This document shows positions 1 to 6,721 of a stretch of 26,755 nt of DNA, in pieces; position 1 is the first letter of the stretch; every line of letters starts with the position of its first letter. This DNA is from Lachnospiraceae bacterium AM48-27BH. Lineage in GTDB: Bacteria; Bacillota; Clostridia; Lachnospirales; Lachnospiraceae. The translations under genes and the position numbers were made by a program. The notes below the pieces were generated by a model, which was not told the DNA's origin, ran no database searches, and saw nothing but the letters and a program-made list of their open reading frames with translations. The DNA lies in the NCBI GenBank assembly GCA_003478355.1, contig QUFC01000050.1, positions 1-26,755 of the forward strand. Reading direction: 5' to 3'.

Positions 1-99
1 TCTTTCGTAAATGTTGCAAATGTTTGTTTTGGCACTTTCATTATACAACACATGGAATCGAGGTGTCTTTCTTTTATGCAAAATCACGAACTTGCTCAT
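1..99 (-). CDS. Possible partial CDS running off the left edge
   Basis: An ATG at 99-97 on the minus strand opens a frame of 33 codons without a stop up to the window edge (it begins MSKFVILHKRKTPRF). I do not recognise the protein. There is no clear Shine-Dalgarno sequence before the ATG, and the surrounding DNA is AT-rich, so this may be a chance frame. It is listed only because it would be the 5' end of a leftward gene divergent from the lipoprotein gene. Confidence 0.25.
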   Translation of the reverse strand, partial: MSKFVILHKRKTPRFHVLYNESAKTNICNIYER

Positions 100-141
100 T
101 TATAGATATGATAAAAAATTCATATAGTACCATATAAATTA

Positions 142-170
142 TTGCCAATAATAAAAATAAATAATATAAT
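142..170 (+). promoter_or_regulatory. Predicted sigma-A promoter for the lipoprotein gene
   Basis: TTGCCA (142-147), a 17-base spacer, then TATAAT (165-170). The predicted transcript start is near 177. The surroundings are very AT-rich, which raises the chance of a fortuitous match, but the spacing and -10 box are ideal and the gene follows directly. Confidence 0.6.
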
Positions 171-254
171 TCAGATAAAACAAGAGCGGATTGGCTGGAT
201 AAAATGGTTTTAAATATCCGAATTCAAACTCCTTATGAATATGTGTGGAATATT

Positions 255-803
255 ATGAAAGCGTATAAGATAGTATTATTAGTGGTAACTTTGCTTCTTG
301 CCGGATGCCAAAAGCGAGGAACTGAAGAAAAAATAACTGATACTGAAACAATTACATCGACACTTAGTGAATGGGACACGTATACAAATTTAGATAGTCT
401 AATGACGTCCTATCAAATTGCGACATCGTCAAATGTCCGTTCAACACTTGCTAAAGAACGTATCTATCTCATAGATGATGATAATCCTTGGGATACAGCA
501 CTGGTAAATATACGGGTCCGAGAAGGCTATTTTGCATGTATATATGATAATGATTTTACTTTATATACACATAGACTTTCCAATGGTAAAGAAGGACTAG
601 ACTTTATGGTGAAAAACAATCCGGGGGCATTAACAAAAGAAATAAATGATAGCTTTGAGTATTACTATTCAGACGACGGGGTGACTCAAGACTATTTATG
701 GATACAAGATGAGACTTATCTGTTAGAATTAAATGTTCCAACAAGTATAGAATTTAACATAAATGAAGTGCTTTCGGCATTGAATTATCAGCCCCTTAGA
801 TGA
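255..803 (+). CDS. Small hypothetical lipoprotein
   Basis: I do not recognise the family. From the ATG at 255 the protein is 182 residues long. It starts with a short basic n-region and a hydrophobic stretch ending in a lipobox LLAGC, so Cys18 would be lipidated and the protein anchored on the outer face of the membrane. The mature part is polar and acidic, rich in Asp, Glu, Thr and Tyr, with no further membrane segment. An in-frame ATG at 204 would add 17 residues ahead of the signal peptide. I prefer 255 because that start gives a normal lipoprotein signal, although neither start has a strong ribosome binding site. The gene is much more AT-rich than its neighbours, which hints at acquired DNA. 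A TGA ends it, and the frame stays open for another 30 codons. Confidence 0.6.
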   Translation: MKAYKIVLLVVTLLLAGCQKRGTEEKITDTETITSTLSEWDTYTNLDSLMTSYQIATSSNVRSTLAKERIYLIDDDNPWDTALVNIRVREGYFACIYDNDFTLYTHRLSNGKEGLDFMVKNNPGALTKEINDSFEYYYSDDGVTQDYLWIQDETYLLELNVPTSIEFNINEVLSALNYQPLR

Positions 804-893
804 GAATATAAGAAATTGACACCAAAAGAAGCTGCAGTAATGACTGGTATGACGGAAACAGAGCTTTTAAAGGCTATAGAAAAATTAGAATAA
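804..893 (+). pseudogene. In-frame remnant after the lipoprotein stop, helix-turn-helix-like
   Basis: Directly after the TGA at 801-803, the same frame continues for 29 codons to a TAA at 891-893. It encodes a segment containing LTPKEAAVMTGMTETELLKA. This resembles the first helices of an excisionase/MerR-type DNA-binding domain (the pattern LTxKEAAxxxGxxxxxLxxAI). There is no good start or Shine-Dalgarno of its own; a TTG at 816 is possible but weak. It is most likely the 3' end of a decayed gene, or an extension reached only by stop-codon readthrough. It is followed at once by a terminator. Confidence 0.35.
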
Positions 894-906
894 AACAAAC
901 AATAAG

Positions 907-946
907 CCCCAGGGTAGAGGTTTTGATCTTTACCCTGGGGTGTTTT
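907..946. terminator. Bidirectional intrinsic terminator
   Basis: CCCCAGGGTA (907-916) pairs perfectly with TACCCTGGGG (931-940) and is followed by TGTTTT. On the minus strand the same stem is followed by a T-rich tract. It separates the convergent lipoprotein region (+) and xdhC (-) and can serve both. Confidence 0.85.
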
Positions 947-965
947 ATGGAGAAATGAGAAGAAT

Positions 966-2114
966 TTATAACAGCGCTTCAATCACAACCATCATCCATC
1001 CTCCGCACACCATTCCCTCTTCTTCAGCCACTTCTCCGGTCATATCTACCTTACAGAACTGGTAAGAGCCACTTCGTATCACCTCTCTTGCAGTCTGTAC
1101 CAGTCCTGCCTCGGCGCAGCCGCCTCCGATGGTTCCAAACACGGTTCCGTCCTCATACACGATCATATTTGCTCCGGCTTTCCGAGGGGTTGAGCCTTTG
1201 GTTTCCACGATGGTGACCAGGGCTTTTTTTAGGTCCGTCCGGTTGGCAGGTGGATCTGCCAGGGCGGCGATCACATCCAGATCCGCATCAGATGGAGCTA
1301 TGTGGTCTGGGCGCAGGGTACGTTTCGTCAGGATTAGTTCTGCCAGGATGGAGATGGCGATTTCCTCTGGTGTCACAGCCTTAATTGCCAGTCCGATAGG
1401 CGTGTGGATGGATTCCAGCCATTCGTGGGAGAGATGTTCTGTTTCTTCCAGATGTGTCTTTAACTCCTTCACCCGGCGGCGGGAGCCGATCATGCCAAGA
1501 TAAGTGGGAACAGGACAGCGGGAGAGTGCGGTCAGGCAGTCAGCGTCATGACGGTGTCCGCGGGTCAGAACAGCGATGTAGTCCTGGGTATCCGGTTGAA
1601 ATGCCTGGATTGCTGCAGGAAAATCCATACAGTAGACTTCTTCTGCCCACGGAAACCGCAGCTGGTTTGCAAAGGAAGGGCGGTCATCAGCCACATACAC
1701 GGAAAAACCAGTTTTAGCAGCAAATTCTGCCAGAGCCAGTCCTACATGGCCGCCTCCTAAGATCAGAAGCCGTTCTTTGCGGCTAAATGGTTCCAGCAGG
1801 CGGATGTGCCCATGATCCCGGTCCAGGACAGGGCGGCCTTCCGAGAGGGCAGTTTGGGCCAGTGTGGTATTAATGGGAGGCAGTGTGCCGCAGACAGAAG
1901 AACAAGAAGCAGAAGAACCAGAAACAGGCAAAATGGTTCCATTGTCAGGCTTCATCTGCCCAGGTACAGCAGAGAGAATGGTCTTGCAGCTGGTTTGATG
2001 ACAAACAGCAGAAGCAGCAGTCCCATCGCTGGTATCCGAAGCCGGATAATCAGTTACCAGAATCGCATGGCCGCACATGTTTAATTGTTTAAGAAGCTTG
2101 GAATAAATATTCAT
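966..2114 (-). CDS. xdhC: XdhC/CoxI-family molybdenum-hydroxylase maturation protein
   Basis: XdhC proteins bind molybdenum cofactor, promote its sulfuration and hand it to xanthine-dehydrogenase-type enzymes in the cytoplasm. This protein is 382 residues from the ATG at 2114, chosen because GGAGG lies just upstream; an upstream in-frame ATG at 2165 has no such site. The order of parts is unusual. Residues 1-100 form a divergent N-terminal region rich in Ser, Cys and Thr that may be a degenerate CoxI-like domain. Residues 115-260 are a Rossmann domain with GGGHVG (120-125), LTRGHRHD and LGMIGSRRR. Residues 285-382 are a good XdhC_CoxI domain with ETKGSTPRKAGANM, TIGGGCAE and GMVCGG. In textbook XdhC the CoxI part comes first. 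No molybdoenzyme gene lies in the window, so its client is unknown. It is downstream of the TRAP operon but separated from it by a terminator. Confidence 0.85.
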   Translation of the reverse strand: MNIYSKLLKQLNMCGHAILVTDYPASDTSDGTAASAVCHQTSCKTILSAVPGQMKPDNGTILPVSGSSASCSSVCGTLPPINTTLAQTALSEGRPVLDRDHGHIRLLEPFSRKERLLILGGGHVGLALAEFAAKTGFSVYVADDRPSFANQLRFPWAEEVYCMDFPAAIQAFQPDTQDYIAVLTRGHRHDADCLTALSRCPVPTYLGMIGSRRRVKELKTHLEETEHLSHEWLESIHTPIGLAIKAVTPEEIAISILAELILTKRTLRPDHIAPSDADLDVIAALADPPANRTDLKKALVTIVETKGSTPRKAGANMIVYEDGTVFGTIGGGCAEAGLVQTAREVIRSGSYQFCKVDMTGEVAEEEGMVCGGWMMVVIEALL

Positions 2115-2152
2115 ATGTTCCTCCACCAAAAAATTATGGATGAAAATTCTGG

Positions 2153-2193
2153 TTTTTGATTTCATAGGAAAGTTCGTCCTATGAAATCAAAAA
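2153..2193. repeat. Perfect 17-bp inverted repeat in the xdhC 5' region
   Basis: TTTTTGATTTCATAGGA (2153-2169) and TCCTATGAAATCAAAAA (2177-2193) are exact reverse complements around a 7-base loop. The repeat lies about 40 bases upstream of the xdhC start. There is no U-tract after the stem on either strand, so it is not a classic terminator. It could be an operator, an mRNA leader hairpin, or the end of a repeat element; the sequence just to its right matches the intergenic repeat found at 6769 and 14303. Confidence 0.7.
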
Positions 2194-2259
2194 CGCTCCG
2201 CGAGGATCGCACTGCGGCGGAGTGGAAGAGTGTCGCTAAAGCGCCCCGCCGCAGGCGGA

Positions 2260-2285
2260 GAATCCTGCAAGCAGGATTCTTTTTT
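2260..2285 (+). terminator. Terminator-like hairpin with no upstream gene on its strand
   Basis: GAATCCTGC (2260-2268), loop AA, GCAGGATTC (2271-2279), then six T. This is a textbook rightward terminator, yet both flanking genes read leftward. It may end an unannotated rightward RNA or be part of the repeat-derived DNA at 2191-2260. On the minus strand it would sit in the leader of xdhC. The whole 323-base gap 2115-2437 consists of this hairpin, the 17-bp inverted repeat, repeat-derived sequence and the TRAP terminator. Confidence 0.5.
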
Positions 2286-2307
2286 ATAAGTATACCATAG
2301 AACAGCC

Positions 2308-2394
2308 AAAAAAAGAAGATACACGCCATTGCTGTATCATACGGCATTTCCAGTCCGGAAAATGCCGATCTGTGTACAGTGAACGTGTATCTTC
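2308..2394 (-). terminator. Branched intrinsic terminator of the TRAP operon
   Basis: Read leftward, GAAGATACACG (2394-2384) pairs perfectly with CGTGTATCTTC (2325-2315) and is followed by seven T (2314-2308). Inside the large loop sits a second hairpin, GGCATTTTCC against GGAAATGCC (2366-2343, one bulged base). The inner part, about 2333-2385, is a diverged copy of the repeat at 26480-26537. Confidence 0.8.
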
Positions 2395-2437
2395 TATATT
2401 AATAGGATCTACATTAACAGTATCTACGAATCAGCAA

Positions 2438-5400
2438 TTATTTCTGAAAAGCAGAAACTAACGCTTCCCCGTCATCATAACCCTGTTTCTTTAATTCCTC
2501 GACAAACCACTGGTCAACACCGTCTACAGCCTGTTTAAAGGAATCGACATCCAGATCCTCGTAAGTGGTGACAGTCACGCCATTTTTATTCTGCCAGCGT
2601 CCCAGAATCTCTTCGTCACCAGCCCGGTTAATGTAACGCTCGTATTCCGTCGCCTTTCGTCCGCACTCATCGATCACAGCCTGCTGTTCAGGAGTCAGGG
2701 CATTATAGATGTTCTGGTTGATGCAGAAGAACAGGCAGTCGTAGTTTGCGTTCCACAGGGAGGTGTAAGGCTGAACCTCCTGGACACTTGCTGCATCGAT
2801 GGCTGGTAATGGGTTTTCCTGTCCGTCAACGGTCTTCTGCTGAAGAGCGGTGTAGGTCTCAGACCAGTTCATGTTGGTAGCATCAGCGCCCCAGCGTTTA
2901 TAGCATTCCATCAGCAGGTTGCTTCCGGCGACACGGAGCTTTAAGTTCTTCATATCGTCCACAGATTTTACTTCCCGGACACTGTTGGTCAGCTGACGGA
3001 AACCATTTTCTGCAATGCCCATGCAGTGGAGACCATACTCAGATAAGATGTCCTTTAACATTTCTCCGGCCTCACCATCTAAGACTGTGTCTGCGTCCTC
3101 TACAGAATCAAATAAATAAGGAAGGGATACGACATTGAACCTGGGGTCAAATGCAGAATAGATCAGGTTGCTGTGCATGGAAATCTGGACCGGATCGCCG
3201 TCCATCAGCGCCTGAATGCCCTCAGACTGGTTACCGCCGGTCAGCTGGTCAGCAGCGTAAACAGCAACTTTGATCTTGCCTCCAGTTGCTTTCTCTACTA
3301 ATTCCCCGAACTTCCGCCCGCCTTCTGCCCAGGTACTGGTCTCTGTAGTGGAGCAGGTGAAGTTCCAGGTCTGCTCTTCCCAGCCCAGATCGGAGTGGTC
3401 ATCAACGTCTACATTGAAAGAAGAGGAGCGGTTGGTAAATGCACCGATCAGCTCAGCCGCATCCATGTAACCCTGTTTCTCCAGCTCCTGCTGATACCAG
3501 GTGTCAACACCCTCAACGGCCTGTTTGAAGGAGTCAATATCCATGTCCTCATAAGGAGTGATAGTCACACCGTTGGAACTGCTCCAGCGCTCCATGATCT
3601 CTTCATCACCGGCCCGGTTGATGTAACGCTCATAAGCAACTGCCTTCTGACCAGCTTCGTCAACGACCTTCTGCTGCTCTGGAGTTAAGCTGTCATACAG
3701 CTCCTGATTGATACAGAAGAACAGACAGTCATAGTTTGCGTTCCACAGGGAAGTGTAAGGCTGAACCTCCTGGACACTTGCTGCGTCGATGGCTGGCAAT
3801 GGGTTTTCCTGCCCGTCAACGGTCTTCTGCTGAAGAGCGGTGTAGGTCTCAGACCAGTTCATGTTGGTAGCATCAGCGCCCCAGCGTTTATAGCATTCCA
3901 TCAGCAGGTTGCTTCCAGCGACGCGGAGCTTCAAGTTCTTCATATCGTCCACGGATTTTACTTCCCGGACACTGTTGGTCAGCTGACGGAAACCATTTTC
4001 AGCGATTCCCATGCAGTGGAGACCGTAGTCGGATAAAATATCCTTTAACTTATCACCGGCTGCGCCATCCAGCGCCTGGTCAGCATCTTCCACAGAACTG
4101 AATAAATAAGGAAGAGATACCACATTAAATCTAGGATCAAATGCGGAGTAGATCAGGTTGCTGTGCATGGAGATCTGAACCGGATCGCCATTCATCAGCG
4201 CCTGGATTCCCTCGGACTGGTTGCCGCCGGTTAACTGATCAGCAGCATAGACAGCGACTTTTACCTTGCCGCCGGTTGCCTTTTCCATCAGTTCCCCGAA
4301 TTTCCGTCCACCGTCTGCCCAGGTACTGGTCTCGGTGGTGGAGCAGGTGAAGTTCCAGGTCTGTTCCTCCCATCCAAGATCGGAATAATCGTCAATATCA
4401 TTGAATGCAGCAGCATTTTCTTCGTCTAAGGAAGAAGAACCATTGTCGGAGGAAACGGTTGGGTTTCCTGTGTAAGCGCCATCACCAGCCAGTGCCTTAG
4501 GCAGGAAGGTGGAAATGGATGGAACATAGGTGATCGCTGCCAGTACGATGACAGAAGCCACGATCATCGGCATAACGGCTTTGGAGATCTGCGGGATATC
4601 CACTTTTTCTCCATTTTTCAGTTTTACGGAAATAGCAACGAATAAGTTTACACCGACTGGAGGAGTTACCTGTCCAATTGCCAGGTTTACCGTTGCTACA
4701 ATACCGAATGCTACCACATCATAGCCTAACTGTTTGCAGACAGGAAGCATGATCGGGATGAAAATGTACATGGCGGAGTTGGCATCGATGAAGCAGCCGG
4801 CGATCAGGAAGATCACATTTACGATCAGAAGGAAGGTAAACTGATTGTGGGCAATGCTTCCAAGAAGATCAGAAGCGGCCTGTGCGATACCGAATTTTGT
4901 ACATACGAAGGAGAACAGGGAGGCGCAGGCAACGATCAGCATGATACCGCCGGTGGTCTTGGCAGAATCAATCACCAGAGCCCACAGATCTTTGACGGTG
5001 ATCTCCCGGTATACAACCATACCAACAAATAAACCATAGACCACGGAAACTGCGGCAGCCTCGGTAGGAGTGAAGATACCGCCGTAGATACCGCCTAAGA
5101 TGATCACTGGCATCAACAGCCCCCAGAAAGCATCCTTAAATGCAGCCCAGCGTTCGGCGCCGCTTGCTTTTTTCATGGACCCCTGGATGTTGTTCTTTCT
5201 CGCCTCGATCATAACCACGATGACTAAGGCAAGACCCATCAGGATACCAGGAACGATACCGCCCATGAACATATCAGCAATAGAAACGCCGGTGATGGAG
5301 GCGTAAACAACGAATGCGATACTTGGTGGTATGACAATGGCGATGGAGCTGGCTGTTGCCATAAGTGCGGTAGAGAAAGGAGCGGAAAAACCACCCTGCT

Positions 5401-5779
5401 GGATCATAGCCGGGATCAGTACACAGCCAAGAGCAGCAACGGTAGCAGGACCGGAACCGGAGATCGCACCGAAGAAGCAGGCTACGATGACACACACGAT
5501 GGCGATGCCGCCGCGGCGGTGCCCAACGCAGGTATTTACAAAATTGATCAGTCTTCTGGAGATACCGGCTTTTGCCATGATATTTCCGGAAAGTACGAAA
5601 AATGGGATCGCTAACAGCAGGAATTTACTGATACCGGAGTACATATTGGTGGCAACGATGGTTAAGGATGTACCGGAGTACAGGATCGCACACACAGAGG
5701 AAAGACCAAGACAGATGCTGATGGGGATTCCCATAATCAAAAATACAAAGAAGGAGAGAAATAATACTGCACTGATCAT
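2438..5779 (-). CDS. dctM: TRAP transporter DctM permease fused to two tandem DctP receptors
   Basis: TRAP transporters are secondary, usually sodium-driven importers made of a receptor (DctP), a small (DctQ) and a large (DctM) membrane subunit. This 1113-residue protein holds two of those roles. Residues 1-430 are a full-length DctM, with many hydrophobic helices, the motif AISGSGPATVAALG, IPPSIAFVVYA, GIFTPTEAAAVSVVYGL, QVTPPVGVNLFVA and the usual end PSISTFLPKAL. A polar Ser/Asn/Asp linker (431-466) follows. Two DctP domains come next, at 467-796 and 797-1113, each with NGFRQLTNSVREVKSVDDMKN, LKLRVAG and TVDGQENPLPAI. The ligand-carboxylate arginine is predicted at Arg619 and Arg949. The receptors have no signal peptide of their own and would be tethered to the permease on the outer face. 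The start has AAGGAGG and abuts the dctQ stop. No separate dctP is seen. The substrate is unknown; the T-box suggests a branched-chain amino acid or related acid. Confidence 0.93.
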   Translation of the reverse strand: MISAVLFLSFFVFLIMGIPISICLGLSSVCAILYSGTSLTIVATNMYSGISKFLLLAIPFFVLSGNIMAKAGISRRLINFVNTCVGHRRGGIAIVCVIVACFFGAISGSGPATVAALGCVLIPAMIQQGGFSAPFSTALMATASSIAIVIPPSIAFVVYASITGVSIADMFMGGIVPGILMGLALVIVVMIEARKNNIQGSMKKASGAERWAAFKDAFWGLLMPVIILGGIYGGIFTPTEAAAVSVVYGLFVGMVVYREITVKDLWALVIDSAKTTGGIMLIVACASLFSFVCTKFGIAQAASDLLGSIAHNQFTFLLIVNVIFLIAGCFIDANSAMYIFIPIMLPVCKQLGYDVVAFGIVATVNLAIGQVTPPVGVNLFVAISVKLKNGEKVDIPQISKAVMPMIVASVIVLAAITYVPSISTFLPKALAGDGAYTGNPTVSSDNGSSSLDEENAAAFNDIDDYSDLGWEEQTWNFTCSTTETSTWADGGRKFGELMEKATGGKVKVAVYAADQLTGGNQSEGIQALMNGDPVQISMHSNLIYSAFDPRFNVVSLPYLFSSVEDADQALDGAAGDKLKDILSDYGLHCMGIAENGFRQLTNSVREVKSVDDMKNLKLRVAGSNLLMECYKRWGADATNMNWSETYTALQQKTVDGQENPLPAIDAASVQEVQPYTSLWNANYDCLFFCINQELYDSLTPEQQKVVDEAGQKAVAYERYINRAGDEEIMERWSSSNGVTITPYEDMDIDSFKQAVEGVDTWYQQELEKQGYMDAAELIGAFTNRSSSFNVDVDDHSDLGWEEQTWNFTCSTTETSTWAEGGRKFGELVEKATGGKIKVAVYAADQLTGGNQSEGIQALMDGDPVQISMHSNLIYSAFDPRFNVVSLPYLFDSVEDADTVLDGEAGEMLKDILSEYGLHCMGIAENGFRQLTNSVREVKSVDDMKNLKLRVAGSNLLMECYKRWGADATNMNWSETYTALQQKTVDGQENPLPAIDAASVQEVQPYTSLWNANYDCLFFCINQNIYNALTPEQQAVIDECGRKATEYERYINRAGDEEILGRWQNKNGVTVTTYEDLDVDSFKQAVDGVDQWFVEELKKQGYDDGEALVSAFQK
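2441..4381 (-). repeat. 990-bp tandem duplication encoding the two receptor domains
   Basis: The receptor coding units (4381-3392 and 3391-2441) repeat with a period of exactly 330 codons; the motif DLGWEEQTWNF occurs at residues 467 and 797. A central block of 108 residues (585-692 and 915-1022) is identical, so every base difference there is synonymous, whereas both flanks differ at many residues. Confidence 0.95.
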
Positions 5780-6280
5780 TTAGTTGTCCTCCTTTTCGTC
5801 ATTTTTATTCTGGCAGAAATCTAAGAAAAATTCAACAAAATGCAGGATCATGCACACAGCGCCGATCGGCACGAAGGCCCAGAAGATCCATTCCGGCCAG
5901 TTTAATACGAAGGTGCGTTTACCATTGGCCATCTGGGTCAGAACCTTGTCCATTCCGTAGCGGAAGAGAACGCCAGTGAAGCAGATGCACAGAACGGTAT
6001 TGACAAGCATCAATGGTTTCTGGACTGGTTTTGGAAGATTGCTGGAAACCAGGTTTAAGTTGACCAGTTCTCCCTTGCGGCATGCCAGAGCGGCAGCTAG
6101 CAGTGTGATCAGGACAAATACGGCAACAACCAGCTCTTCCGTAAATGACCAGGACTGATGGATGACTTTCCTGGAAAATACATTTCCAACGGTCAGCACC
6201 AGGATGACAGCAGTGGATAATACCAGAACAACTTCCTCTGCGAAGGCCAGCATATCCATGAGTTTTTTGTAGGCTTTCAT
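5780..6280 (-). CDS. dctQ: TRAP transporter small permease subunit DctQ
   Basis: The protein is 166 residues, normal for DctQ, with four predicted membrane helices at about 13-33, 47-68, 89-110 and 131-153. It carries the family features WSFTEELVVAVFV in helix 2, followed by a basic-acidic turn ACRKGELV, and NWPEWIFWAFVPIGAVCM at helix 4. DctQ packs against DctM and is needed for transport. The start at 6280 is preceded by GGGAGGG. The stop codon is directly followed by the dctM-dctP-dctP start (TAA-ATG), so the two are translationally coupled in one operon. Transcription is predicted to pass through the T-box at 6385-6640. Confidence 0.92.
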   Translation of the reverse strand: MKAYKKLMDMLAFAEEVVLVLSTAVILVLTVGNVFSRKVIHQSWSFTEELVVAVFVLITLLAAALACRKGELVNLNLVSSNLPKPVQKPLMLVNTVLCICFTGVLFRYGMDKVLTQMANGKRTFVLNWPEWIFWAFVPIGAVCMILHFVEFFLDFCQNKNDEKEDN

Positions 6281-6384
6281 AACATAGCCCTCCCTTGTAG
6301 ATTTTTGCTTTTGCAGACGGCCGGTTGTGCGTGAATTTCCGGGGCGGACTTTTTTGTGTCAAAAAATGGAACTGTTTTTGATAC

Positions 6385-6417
6385 AAAAAAACCCGCCCCT
6401 ATGAAAATAGGGACGGG
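6385..6417 (-). terminator. Regulated terminator of the T-box leader
   Basis: Leftward CCCGUCCCUAU (6417-6407) pairs with AUAGGGGCGGG (6402-6392) with one G-U pair, followed by seven U (6391-6385). The 5' strand of this stem can alternatively pair with the T-box GGG, as expected for an antiterminator switch. The dctQ start is about 105 bases downstream. Confidence 0.85.
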
Positions 6418-6640
6418 ATCAAACCGCAACCACCCTGTTTCTTCTCTGAAACAAGTACGAGCACAACGTACCAGCATACGTGGTTTCTGTAACGGGAAAC
6501 ACCCGTGAGAGCCTAATAAAAAACTTGTTCGGCCTTCCTTCTCTGAGATGATATTCAGAAAACGTTCTGTCACTGCCTCTCACCATATGGCAGCTCTCTG
6601 TGCACAGAAGAGAATTCTTACTTGTTCTCGTCGTAGAATT
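6385..6640 (-). promoter_or_regulatory. T-box riboswitch leader, predicted isoleucine (AUC) specifier
   Basis: Read leftward, the RNA shows the T-box order. Stem I has an AGUA-type turn near 6617-6625, CAGAGAGCUGCC, and GGUGAGAGGCAG. The specifier side reads GAAU-AUC-A-UCUC at 6556-6543. A GGCC/stem II-III region follows, then the conserved T-box AGGGUGGUUGCGG (6436-6424) and an intrinsic terminator. By position relative to the lower stem, as in glyQS leaders, the specifier is AUC (6552-6550), an isoleucine codon. CUC (Leu, 6547-6545) is a less likely alternative. The UGGU of the T-box would pair with a tRNA ending ACCA, which fits discriminator A73. Uncharged tRNA would favour antitermination and expression of dctQ-dctMPP. 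Confidence 0.82.
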
Positions 6641-6669
6641 TTTCTTTTGCCTGCTAAAGCGATACAGTC

Positions 6670-6698
6670 ATCATACATCAGTGAAAGACAGATGTCAA
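6670..6698 (-). promoter_or_regulatory. Promoter of the TRAP operon
   Basis: Read leftward, TTGACA (6698-6693), a 17-base spacer and TATGAT (6675-6670). Transcription should begin near 6663, just before the T-box stem I. The -35 box overlaps a CAATAGG module that recurs in the repeats at 26481 and 26622. Confidence 0.85.
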
Positions 6699-6721
6699 TA
6701 GGTTGCGGACAGAAAATTTTA

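Noticed and set aside
2162..2347. 61-residue minus-strand frame upstream of xdhC
   Set aside because: It spans the palindrome, repeat-derived DNA and the TRAP terminator, and has no ribosome binding site.
2438..4381. Two separate dctP genes with their own starts
   Set aside because: There is no stop, signal peptide or ribosome binding site between the domains; the frame is continuous with dctM.
5331..5783. 150-residue plus-strand frame opposite dctM
   Set aside because: It is antisense to well-conserved membrane segments of DctM and is a shadow of its codon pattern.
6277..6573. 98-residue minus-strand open frame upstream of dctQ
   Set aside because: It lies inside the T-box leader and its terminator; the composition is not protein-like and the RNA features explain the sequence.
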